This document shows, in pieces, positions 1 to 5,563 of a stretch of DNA of 5,563 nt. A model generated the notes under the pieces. That model had not been told where the DNA came from and ran no database searches. It saw nothing but the letters and a program-made list of their open reading frames with translations. Made by a program: the position numbers and the translations under genes. Location: NCBI GenBank assembly GCA_900548135.1, contig URJC01000185.1, forward strand, positions 1 to 5,563. The letters are read 5' to 3'. Source of the stretch: an uncultured Odoribacter sp. GTDB taxonomy: Bacteria; Bacteroidota; Bacteroidia; Bacteroidales; Marinifilaceae. Each line of letters starts with the position of its first letter. The first letter of the stretch is position 1.

Positions 1-135
1 GCCCAGATAGAGGCTTTCCGGGATGTTCTCTATACTTTACGGACCGAAGAAATAGAAGATTGGCTGATCAGCCTTGAAAAACGGGAAATCAATCTTCCGG
101 AAATCTTAAGGCAGGAAGCTATTGAAATGTGTTAA
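1..135 (+). CDS. C-terminal end of an unidentified protein (5' end outside window)
   Basis: Frame 1 is open from the first base and ends at a TAA at 133-135, giving the last 44 residues of a protein whose start lies to the left. The segment is charged and looks helical (it begins [14 protein letters not shown] and ends RQEAIEMC), with many Glu, Arg and Leu and no gaps or low complexity. I do not recognise the family, and no catalytic motif is visible in so short a tail. Its codon use and base composition resemble the other genes here, which supports real coding. Its stop overlaps the stop of the convergent DUF2851 gene, so there is no intergenic room for a terminator. That it is a coding tail is fairly secure; its function is unknown. 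Confidence 0.7.
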   Translation, partial: AQIEAFRDVLYTLRTEEIEDWLISLEKREINLPEILRQEAIEMC

Positions 136-1412
136 CCCTGAAGTGCTCCTCTTCTCAATACTTCATGCCCAATCTTACATTGCAAACAACGGTGGCGCTC
201 GCAAAATTCTTTTGTCAATTCAATTAATGCCTGGGTTTGTAAGGCAGAATCAAATGAAAATCCCAGTTTTTTCCATCCCCTGACTATATAATTATCCTCA
301 GCGTCACATTTTTCAAGCCAATCCAAAGCCTTCTCCACCAAACGTTCTTCCCCTCTTTTCTTCCCATATAAAAAAACAAATGGAACCACTGCATTAATAA
401 TCAATACTTTCTTCATTTGTTCTCCTAGGTGATGGGCTTGTTTTTGTACTAAAATCCCTGGTCGGTAATGCTCTTCCCAATATTCCGATACGCCCACATC
501 AAACAAATTCAGAAGCGAACTCATATCAACAGACTCTAGTATTCTGGAAAGTAAAGTCCTGTATCCTCTTAAAAAAGAAGCTAATAATGCTAACCGTAAA
601 GTCGGAAAAACAGTTGGACGAACACGCATAAATTTCCAAACCTCCGGTGACATTTCAGTTAATGTATGTTTATTTTTCAAATAATTGAATTCTTTTTTCA
701 ATTCATTCACATACGAATCCTCCGTTGTATTTCTTAATAATCCGGCGCATCCTAACAGCAAAGACTCTAGCAAGCTTTGTTTATCAGCATAACGCAACAA
801 AATCCGGTAAGGCAAATGCAAAGAAAGTTGATAAAATGGGCCTGCATTTACATTTCCTCCCCAATATTTACACAGCAAACGATAGAAACCTTCTTCCCAA
901 TCATTATGAAGCTGTTGAAGCATATCCTGAATGTCAGAACATTTCCGTTCCAACCGGCTAATTGCCAAACTTTGTAGTTCAATCCGGAAAAAATGCTGAT
1001 CGATCAACTGTAACTGATGCCTGCAACCAGGTACCCTCCTGTTTTCTGAAATATGGAGATATTCTTCATACAGGTGATCTGCATACTCCAGAATGATCGT
1101 TTCCACCTCCATTCCCCGACTGTTATATATTTTCATATCGGCTTCCCGTACAACTGACAAAATCACATTATCATAGGCAGGATCCGTATGATGCCTGTGT
1201 TGATACCAATCGCTATTATAAAAATGAACTTCTACATTGCCAGCCATTTCTATCTCTCCGATACTTATTCTGGCATTAAAAAAATCAGGTCCGGCATCCC
1301 GATTTTGTCGTCCCGGATCTAAAATTTTAACTTCTTGTCCGGAAACAGTAACAAAAACCCTGTTTTTGAATAAAGCATTCGCCCAGATATATTGTAAGAA
1401 TTCTTCCTTCAT
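132..1412 (-). CDS. DUF2851 family protein, possible nuclease-like fold, function unknown
   Basis: A complete 426-residue protein, about the usual length for DUF2851, a family widespread in Bacteroidota with no established function. Seen in the sequence: an N-terminal FLQYIW (residues 5-10); a conserved block [16 protein letters not shown] (34-49); then [12 protein letters not shown] (58-69) and [14 protein letters not shown] (72-85), the family hallmark. A long, mostly helical region follows (about 140-400), and the tail carries [12 protein letters not shown] (403-414), with Cys403, Cys409 and Cys412 and nearby His406 and His416 placed to bind a metal. No signal peptide or membrane segment is visible, so it is probably cytoplasmic. 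The order GPDF, strand, E-x-H resembles the PD-(D/E)XK nuclease core with His in place of Lys; that is my inference, not an established assignment. The ATG at 1412 gives the family's usual N-terminus. The gene is transcribed away from the coiled-coil gene and ends overlapping the stop of the gene at the left edge. Confidence 0.9.
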   Translation of the reverse strand: MKEEFLQYIWANALFKNRVFVTVSGQEVKILDPGRQNRDAGPDFFNARISIGEIEMAGNVEVHFYNSDWYQHRHHTDPAYDNVILSVVREADMKIYNSRGMEVETIILEYADHLYEEYLHISENRRVPGCRHQLQLIDQHFFRIELQSLAISRLERKCSDIQDMLQQLHNDWEEGFYRLLCKYWGGNVNAGPFYQLSLHLPYRILLRYADKQSLLESLLLGCAGLLRNTTEDSYVNELKKEFNYLKNKHTLTEMSPEVWKFMRVRPTVFPTLRLALLASFLRGYRTLLSRILESVDMSSLLNLFDVGVSEYWEEHYRPGILVQKQAHHLGEQMKKVLIINAVVPFVFLYGKKRGEERLVEKALDWLEKCDAEDNYIVRGWKKLGFSFDSALQTQALIELTKEFCERHRCLQCKIGHEVLRRGALQG

Positions 1413-1471
1413 ACGACTCTGTTTAGATGATGATTTAACACTACCATAAGATAACCTGACCTTAGAAGTCG

Positions 1472-1499
1472 CAAACGAAATTTATACAATGATAGCAAA
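1472..1499 (-). promoter_or_regulatory. Candidate promoter for the DUF2851 gene
   Basis: Read on the - strand, 1479-1472 is TTCGTTTG, one mismatch from the Bacteroidota -7 consensus TAnnTTTG. A TTTG (1499-1496, - strand) lies 16 bases upstream and could serve as the -33 element, although that spacing is on the short side. It sits about 60 bases before the DUF2851 start codon, inside the only gap between the two divergent genes. This is a motif match only and the call is tentative. Confidence 0.35.
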
Positions 1500-1528
1500 A
1501 AAAAATGAATTTTTCCCTTAAATTGTAC

Positions 1529-1536
1529 TACCTTTG
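1529..1536 (+). promoter_or_regulatory. Bacteroidota-type -7 promoter element (TACCTTTG)
   Basis: TACCTTTG matches the Bacteroidota primary-sigma -7 consensus TAnnTTTG at every specified base. It ends 40 bases before the ATG at 1577, so a transcript starting around 1540 would have a leader of roughly 35 bases. No clear TTG-type -33 element is seen at the expected distance; an A-tract (nine A at 1497-1505) followed by T-rich sequence occupies that stretch. It would drive the coiled-coil gene and, by readthrough of the 24-base gap, fhs. Confidence 0.6.
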
Positions 1537-1576
1537 CAAGACTTAGGTTAGTTATTTTAAATAGTGCTTTAAAATT

Positions 1577-2464
1577 ATGGAAGAAAACACATTTATCCGG
1601 GACAAAAAAGACAAAATGCTGATGATTTTGATTGCAGTGTTATCGGTAATTGTCATTGTTTTATTAATTTTCTTTTTTATAGAAAGATCAGAAAACCGCG
1701 AACATATTGCAGCTATACATCAGGAAAAAGAGGAGCTACAACAGGAGTTAACTGACTTAAGCCATAGTTATGATGATTTGAAGACCAGTAATGATACATT
1801 AAATGAAAAATTATTGCTGGAACAAGAAAAGATTGCCACTCTGATGGATAAAATGAAAAAATTCAGGGATAATTCTTATGCAGAGATCAATCGTTATAAA
1901 AAAGAAATCGGAACTTTAAAAACAGTTCTGCGAAGTTATGTGGTACAAATTGATTCTCTGAATCAATTAAACCAGAAACTGGCCAAAGAGAATACGGAAG
2001 TCCGCCAACAGATCAACTGGGTTCGTGAACGTAATCAGAAATTGGAAAACCAGCAAAAGAACATGAAAGAAGTCATTGCCCGGGCAAGTGCTCTGCGTAC
2101 TGAAAATTTTGTAGTATATCCAGTAAACAAAAAAGATCGGGAGACAAACTGGAAAAAATGTTTTAATCTGAAAGCTGAATTTGTTATCACTAAAAACATA
2201 ACAGCCGAACGGGGTCCCCGGATCATTTATCTCCGTTTAAAACGTCCTGATGACAAAGTAATTGCCTTTAGTGACAAATCATTCTTTAAATATCAGAATG
2301 TATCGCTGACTTATTCTGCAAAACGGGAAATCACTTATGAAGGTGACCGGCTGGAAATGGCTATCTACTGGCCCAATGATGGCAGCTTAATTAAAGGAAA
2401 ATATACCGCAGAATTATTCAATGATAATGAAATTATAGGTACTACAGAATTTTTCCTGAAATAA
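1577..2464 (+). CDS. Membrane-anchored coiled-coil protein with conserved C-terminal domain
   Basis: A complete 295-residue protein. Residues 14-35 form one strongly hydrophobic helix directly after a charged, Lys/Asp-rich N-terminus, so it is probably a signal anchor with residues 1-13 in the cytoplasm and the rest in the periplasm (inference). Residues about 38-168 are rich in Glu, Lys, Gln, Asn and Leu with heptad-like spacing (for example KEELQQELTDL, DSLNQLNQKLAKEN), a long coiled coil. From about 172 the sequence becomes a beta-rich domain: ALRTENFVVYPVNKK, then the IIYLRLKRPDD strand pair (216-226), YSAKREITYEGD and a final GTTEFFLK. I recognise this pattern from Bacteroidota proteins annotated only as hypothetical, sometimes loosely as chromosome-partitioning proteins because of the coiled coil; I see no ATPase motif to support that name. 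The ATG at 1577 follows an in-frame TAG at 1562; no Shine-Dalgarno sequence is present. The gene ends in two tandem TAA codons (2462-2467), 24 bases before fhs. Function unknown. Confidence 0.85.
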   Translation: MEENTFIRDKKDKMLMILIAVLSVIVIVLLIFFFIERSENREHIAAIHQEKEELQQELTDLSHSYDDLKTSNDTLNEKLLLEQEKIATLMDKMKKFRDNSYAEINRYKKEIGTLKTVLRSYVVQIDSLNQLNQKLAKENTEVRQQINWVRERNQKLENQQKNMKEVIARASALRTENFVVYPVNKKDRETNWKKCFNLKAEFVITKNITAERGPRIIYLRLKRPDDKVIAFSDKSFFKYQNVSLTYSAKREITYEGDRLEMAIYWPNDGSLIKGKYTAELFNDNEIIGTTEFFLK

Positions 2465-2488
2465 TAAACTAACTAATTCTAAACCATT

Positions 2489-4156
2489 ATGACAGATATA
2501 GAAATAGCTAATAGCGTCCAGTTAAAACCGATAACTGAAATTGCAGTCAAACTAGGGGTAGATCCGGATATGTTAGAGCTCTACGGTAAGTATAAGGCAA
2601 AACTTCCGCTAAGTTTAATCAATCCAACTCAGATACAAGGTAAACATTTAATACTGGTATCAGCTATTTCCCCAACTCCTGCCGGAGAAGGAAAGACGAC
2701 TATTTCTATCGGCCTGACAGAAGGACTAAACAGAATTGGTAAAAAGACAACCGTTGTTTTACGTGAACCTTCTTTAGGCCCTGTCTTCGGTATCAAAGGA
2801 GGTGCGACAGGGGGTGGTTATGCTCAGGTCTTACCCATGGAAGATATCAATCTTCATTTTACCGGAGACTTCAATGCTATTGAAAAAGCACACAATTTAC
2901 TGGCAGCTTTGATCGACAATAACGTACAGAGTAAAACCTCGTCCTTGGGCCTGGATCCCAGAACTGTTACCTGGAAAAGAGTCATGGATATGAACGACCG
3001 TTCTCTGCGCCATATTATCGTCGGTTTAGGAGGAACTAGCTCAGGAATTCCCAGGGAAACAGGTTTTGACATCACAGCAGCCTCAGAAATCATGGCTATT
3101 CTCTGTCTGGCAGAGAACTTCACTGATCTGAAAGAACGTCTGGGAAATATTTTCATCGGTTACACCTACGACAAGCAACCGGTATATGCACGCGATCTCA
3201 AGGCTAATGGCGCAATGGCAGCTTTACTTAAGGAAGCCATAAAACCCAACCTAGTACAAACAATAGAAGGAAATCCTGCCATTATCCACGGAGGACCTTT
3301 TGCTAATATTGCCCAGGGAACAAATTCCATATTAGCCACTCAGATGGGTTTGTCTTTATCTGACTATGTTGTTACTGAAGCTGGTTTCGGATTCGATCTC
3401 GGAGCAGAAAAGTTCTTTGATATCAAGTGTGTAAAAGCAGGTCTGAATCCCAGTGCAGTCGTGTTGGTTGCAACCATACGGGCATTGAAGTACCATGGAG
3501 GGGTAAAAATTGATAATCTGAAAGAAGAAAATACAGTAGCTTTAAATAAAGGTATCGAGAATCTGGAAAAGCATGTTGAAAACATGAAGAAATTCAACAT
3601 TTGTCCTATTGTTGCGTTAAACAAATTTGTTACAGATACCGATAAGGAAATTCAACTGGTAGCCGATAAATGTAAGGAATTAGGGGTACCTATGGAAGTG
3701 GCAGAAGTATGGGCCAAAGGAGGCGAAGGAGCAGAAAAACTGGCTATCCTGACAGCAAAAGTTGCAGAGCAATGTATGTGTAAACTACAACCTCTCTATG
3801 ACTGGAACTGGAGCATAGAAAAGAAAATTGAAACGATTGCCAAAGAAATTTATGGAGCCGCAGCAATAGACTACACAGCACAAGCTAAAACTGATCTGAA
3901 AAAAATTACAACACTAGGCTTGGACCATCTCCCGGTTTGTATTGCCAAAACACAAAAATCTTTATCTGATAATCCTAAATTATTGGGACGTCCTAAAGAT
4001 TTTATTGTCACTGTACGTCAAATCGAAATAGCCTCAGGGGCAGGATTTGTTATTCCTATTACAGGTGAAATCATGCGGATGCCCGGATTACCGGATAAAC
4101 CAGCTGCTGAGAATATTGATATAGACGAGCAGGGACATATTACAGGATTATTCTGA
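2489..4156 (+). CDS. fhs: Formate--tetrahydrofolate ligase (10-formyl-THF synthetase, EC 6.3.4.3)
   Basis: A complete 555-residue enzyme, the normal length for the family. It joins formate to tetrahydrofolate using ATP, through a formyl-phosphate intermediate, giving 10-formyl-THF for purine synthesis and for formylating initiator Met-tRNA; it is cytoplasmic and known as a homotetramer. Seen here: the P-loop TPAGEGKTT (63-71, Lys69); LREPSLGP (91-98), whose Arg92 and Glu93 match functionally important residues of the Moorella enzyme; family signature 1 as GIKGGATGGGY (101-111); family signature 2 VATIRALKYHGG (327-338); and the C-terminal PITGEIMRMPGLP (523-535). Signature 1 has Thr107 where the usual pattern has Ala; all other key positions are intact, so the enzyme is probably active. 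The start is fixed by an in-frame TAA at 2480-2482, and no Shine-Dalgarno sequence precedes it. The 24-base gap after the coiled-coil gene suggests one transcript. No other folate gene lies in the window, and no strong terminator follows. Confidence 0.98.
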   Translation: MTDIEIANSVQLKPITEIAVKLGVDPDMLELYGKYKAKLPLSLINPTQIQGKHLILVSAISPTPAGEGKTTISIGLTEGLNRIGKKTTVVLREPSLGPVFGIKGGATGGGYAQVLPMEDINLHFTGDFNAIEKAHNLLAALIDNNVQSKTSSLGLDPRTVTWKRVMDMNDRSLRHIIVGLGGTSSGIPRETGFDITAASEIMAILCLAENFTDLKERLGNIFIGYTYDKQPVYARDLKANGAMAALLKEAIKPNLVQTIEGNPAIIHGGPFANIAQGTNSILATQMGLSLSDYVVTEAGFGFDLGAEKFFDIKCVKAGLNPSAVVLVATIRALKYHGGVKIDNLKEENTVALNKGIENLEKHVENMKKFNICPIVALNKFVTDTDKEIQLVADKCKELGVPMEVAEVWAKGGEGAEKLAILTAKVAEQCMCKLQPLYDWNWSIEKKIETIAKEIYGAAAIDYTAQAKTDLKKITTLGLDHLPVCIAKTQKSLSDNPKLLGRPKDFIVTVRQIEIASGAGFVIPITGEIMRMPGLPDKPAAENIDIDEQGHITGLF

Positions 4157-4246
4157 TCTTAACTTAAAAATCAAGTTCAATCATTTGATTATTCAAATAT
4201 TCTGATAGAGTAATTAAACATTCGAACGATATAATCGTACATACAG

Positions 4247-4262
4247 ATTGTAAATTTACAAT
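4247..4262. repeat. Perfect 16-base palindrome
   Basis: ATTGTAAATTTACAAT reads identically on both strands. It could be a binding site for a dimeric regulator or a cruciform-prone sequence, but it lies in A/T-rich repeat-filled DNA about 170 bases before the next start codon, so chance or repeat decay is also plausible. The symmetry is directly seen; a function is not shown. Confidence 0.6.
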
Positions 4263-4280
4263 TTCAAATGGTTTGAAATT
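4260..4280. repeat. Inverted repeat: 9-base arms, TGG loop
   Basis: AATTTCAAA (4260-4268) and TTTGAAATT (4272-4280) are exact reverse complements separated by TGG. The left arm overlaps the end of the 16-base palindrome, and the right arm runs into a further pair, ATTTGAT/ATCAAAT (4278-4284 and 4287-4293), so three symmetric units are chained over 47 bases. The stem is almost entirely A/T and has no following T-run, so it would be a weak transcription terminator. Confidence 0.6.
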
Positions 4281-4342
4281 TGATAAATCAAATGATGAAT
4301 CAATTTGAATTTCAAAATTTACAATTAACTTACATTTAAATA

Positions 4343-4374
4343 GTTCAATCGTTATAATGTTCAATTGTTCAAAA
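4343..4374. repeat. Imperfect tandem repeat, two 16-base units
   Basis: GTTCAATCGTTATAAT (4343-4358) is followed directly by GTTCAATTGTTCAAAA (4359-4374), matching at 12 of 16 positions. The second unit itself contains GTTCAA twice, 8 bases apart. This looks like decayed short-period repetition rather than a defined element. Confidence 0.45.
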
Positions 4375-4431
4375 GTTTCAGGAAAACAGTTGAATAAATA
4401 AACATTGAACCAATTAATTGTATTTTCAATT

Positions 4432-5563
4432 ATGCGAAGTAGCGATTTTATATTTATTATCAGTCTTCTGACTATTCTGGTTACGGATATATTGCTAGGA
4501 TATCAGTTTAGACAATATCTCCGTAAAAAATGGCAAATATCATTATATTGCTGCCAAGCATTATTATTTATTGTAGCCTTATTTGCTTTCCGTTTCTATA
4601 TAAACCGGTTAAAAGGTCCGGAAGGTTATTTTTGGATAGAAAAAATAATAGGTATACTTTTTTTGTTCTATGTTCCGAAATTCACCTTTATTTTATTGAA
4701 CGGTCTCAGTTTATTAAGCAGTAAATTGAACTTTCTCTTTTCATGTAGCATGAAAATTCTGGCCTGGGGCGTATCTGGTCTGTTATTTCTTTTATTACTT
4801 TTTAGCCTAACATTAGGCCGTTATAATTATAAAATTGAAATAATTCCTGTTCCTGTAAAAAATCTGCCAATGGCATTTGATGGGTTCAAAATCATTCAAT
4901 TGGCGGATTTACATTTGGGAAGTTATGGTAAAAGTTACAAAGGCATATCTAAATTAGTAAAGGAAGTGAATGCTTTGCATCCTGATCTTATTGTTTTTAC
5001 TGGCGATATGGTTAATAACTTTGCAGATGAAATGCTTCCATGGATTGAAGAATTGAAAAAGCTAGAAGCTCCATTCGGAAAATATGCGGTAACAGGAAAT
5101 CACGACTATGGTGATTATACCCGATGGCCAAGTCCCAAAGCTAAACAAGAAAACATGCAATGTTTTTACAAACATATGAAAGAAATGGGTTTCCATATGT
5201 TGAATAATACAAATGTACCCTTGATTGCGCAAGGTGACACCTTGTGGTTAGCCGGGGTAGAAAATTGGGGAAAACCTCCTTTTCCCCGATATGGAAAACT
5301 AGATAAAGCTATCGATTCTATCCGCAGTCAGGCCCCCATAGTCCTTCTATCCCATGATCCTTCCCATTGGCGGGCAGAAATAGCAGGTTATCACACCATC
5401 CCGTTAACCCTATCGGGACACACTCATGCAATGCAAATGGGAATAAAAATCGGAAACAAAGAATGGAGTCCGGCAAAATACCTCTATCCGGAATATGACG
5501 GGCTATATAATGAAAATAACCAATACTTATATGTCAGCCGGGGACAAGGATATCTGGGTTTTC
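4432..5563 (+). CDS. Membrane-bound calcineurin-like metallophosphoesterase (3' end outside window)
   Basis: The frame is open from the ATG at 4432 to the last base, giving 377 residues with no stop; only the extreme C-terminus is likely missing. Four hydrophobic helices come first (about 6-23, 38-57, 72-94 and 108-128). The catalytic domain starts near 150 and shows the whole metal-binding set in order: ADLHLG (Asp159, His161), TGDMVN (Asp192), GNHDYG (Asn223, His224), SHDP (His308) and GHTH (His330, His332). This is the arrangement of YkuE-like phosphoesterases, which use a two-metal centre to cleave phosphoester or pyrophosphate bonds. The true substrate is not evident; lipid-linked pyrophosphates, as for some relatives acting on lipid A precursors, are a guess. 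The basic first loop (Arg27 to Lys33) suggests that loop is cytoplasmic, which would put the catalytic domain in the periplasm (inference). An in-frame TAA at 4399 limits the start. It is separated from fhs by 275 bases and is probably a separate unit. Confidence 0.92.
   Translation, partial: MRSSDFIFIISLLTILVTDILLGYQFRQYLRKKWQISLYCCQALLFIVALFAFRFYINRLKGPEGYFWIEKIIGILFLFYVPKFTFILLNGLSLLSSKLNFLFSCSMKILAWGVSGLLFLLLLFSLTLGRYNYKIEIIPVPVKNLPMAFDGFKIIQLADLHLGSYGKSYKGISKLVKEVNALHPDLIVFTGDMVNNFADEMLPWIEELKKLEAPFGKYAVTGNHDYGDYTRWPSPKAKQENMQCFYKHMKEMGFHMLNNTNVPLIAQGDTLWLAGVENWGKPPFPRYGKLDKAIDSIRSQAPIVLLSHDPSHWRAEIAGYHTIPLTLSGHTHAMQMGIKIGNKEWSPAKYLYPEYDGLYNENNQYLYVSRGQGYLGF

Larger units (their letters stand above)
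4157..4431. other. A/T-rich, repeat-filled intergenic spacer
   Basis: This 275-base gap between fhs and the phosphoesterase gene has about 59 G+C bases by hand count (near 21%), clearly lower than the flanking genes. It consists largely of variations on TTCAA/TTGAA and CAATT/AATTG, forming many short inverted repeats. An 11-base pair of arms (4180-4190 and 4286-4296) is complementary at a distance, although A/T-rich DNA makes such matches less surprising. I see no convincing gene on either strand, no RNA gene, and no G/C-rich hairpin with a T-run that would be a standard terminator. A weak -7-like TACATTTA at 4331-4338 (last base off consensus) with TTTG at 4304-4307 could be the promoter of the downstream gene, but this is poorly supported. 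Confidence 0.75.

Noticed and set aside
725..977. Two overlapping + strand reading frames (725-961 and 777-977)
   Set aside because: They lie opposite the DUF2851 gene, overlap each other and show no recognisable protein character.
1237..1449. A + strand reading frame of 70 codons
   Set aside because: It mirrors the conserved N-terminal block of DUF2851 on the other strand.
2035..2226. A - strand reading frame of 63 codons
   Set aside because: It lies entirely inside the coiled-coil gene and has no start context or family resemblance.
2854..3624. Two - strand reading frames inside fhs (2854-3156 and 3364-3624)
   Set aside because: They are antisense to a well-conserved enzyme and have no independent support.
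4161..4177. Possible terminator after fhs (AACTT, 7-base loop, AAGTT)
   Set aside because: The stem is only five mostly A/T pairs and is not followed by a T-run, so it does not meet the usual terminator pattern.
4164..4364. A - strand reading frame of 66 codons in the spacer
   Set aside because: It falls in very A/T-rich repetitive DNA; its composition follows the repeats and no promoter or family signal is seen.
4157..4431. Mobile-element remnant or CRISPR-like array in the spacer
   Set aside because: The repeats are short, irregular and unevenly spaced, with no terminal inverted repeats, target-site duplication or transposase fragment.
4530..4724. A + strand reading frame of 64 codons
   Set aside because: It is an alternative frame within the membrane segment of the phosphoesterase gene, which accounts for its hydrophobic look.

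Overview
The window looks like ordinary chromosomal DNA from a Bacteroidota bacterium, most likely of the order Bacteroidales. Three things point there: a DUF2851 protein (a family essentially confined to Bacteroidota and relatives), a TAnnTTTG-type -7 promoter element, and A/T-rich start regions without Shine-Dalgarno sequences. Genus and species cannot be assigned from this sequence.

Layout: (1) 1-135, + strand, the last 44 codons of an unidentified gene that enters from the left. (2) 132-1412, - strand, a complete DUF2851 protein, converging on the first gene so tightly that the two stop codons share a TTAA. (3) 1413-1576, a divergent intergenic region with a good + strand -7 element at 1529-1536 and a weaker - strand candidate around 1472-1499. 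(4) 1577-2464, + strand, a single-pass membrane protein with a long coiled coil and a conserved C-terminal beta-rich domain, function unknown. (5) 2489-4156, + strand, a complete formate--tetrahydrofolate ligase (fhs), 24 bases after the preceding stop and probably cotranscribed with it. (6) 4157-4431, a very A/T-rich spacer (about 21% G+C by hand count) packed with short inverted and direct repeats. (7) 4432 to the right edge, + strand, a four-helix membrane protein with a calcineurin-like metallophosphoesterase domain; the window cuts it off before its stop codon.

How the genes work together: only fhs has a defined reaction, ATP-dependent activation of formate to 10-formyl-tetrahydrofolate, which feeds purine synthesis and initiator-tRNA formylation. 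The coiled-coil gene in front of it shares its likely transcript, but nothing in the sequence links the two functions. DUF2851 and the phosphoesterase have their own transcription units. I see no mobile element, CRISPR array, RNA gene, defence cassette or clearly new multigene system. The points most worth checking are the nuclease-like motif layout and C-terminal cysteine cluster of the DUF2851 protein, the overlapping convergent stops, the coiled-coil protein with its conserved tail, and the repeat-rich spacer.
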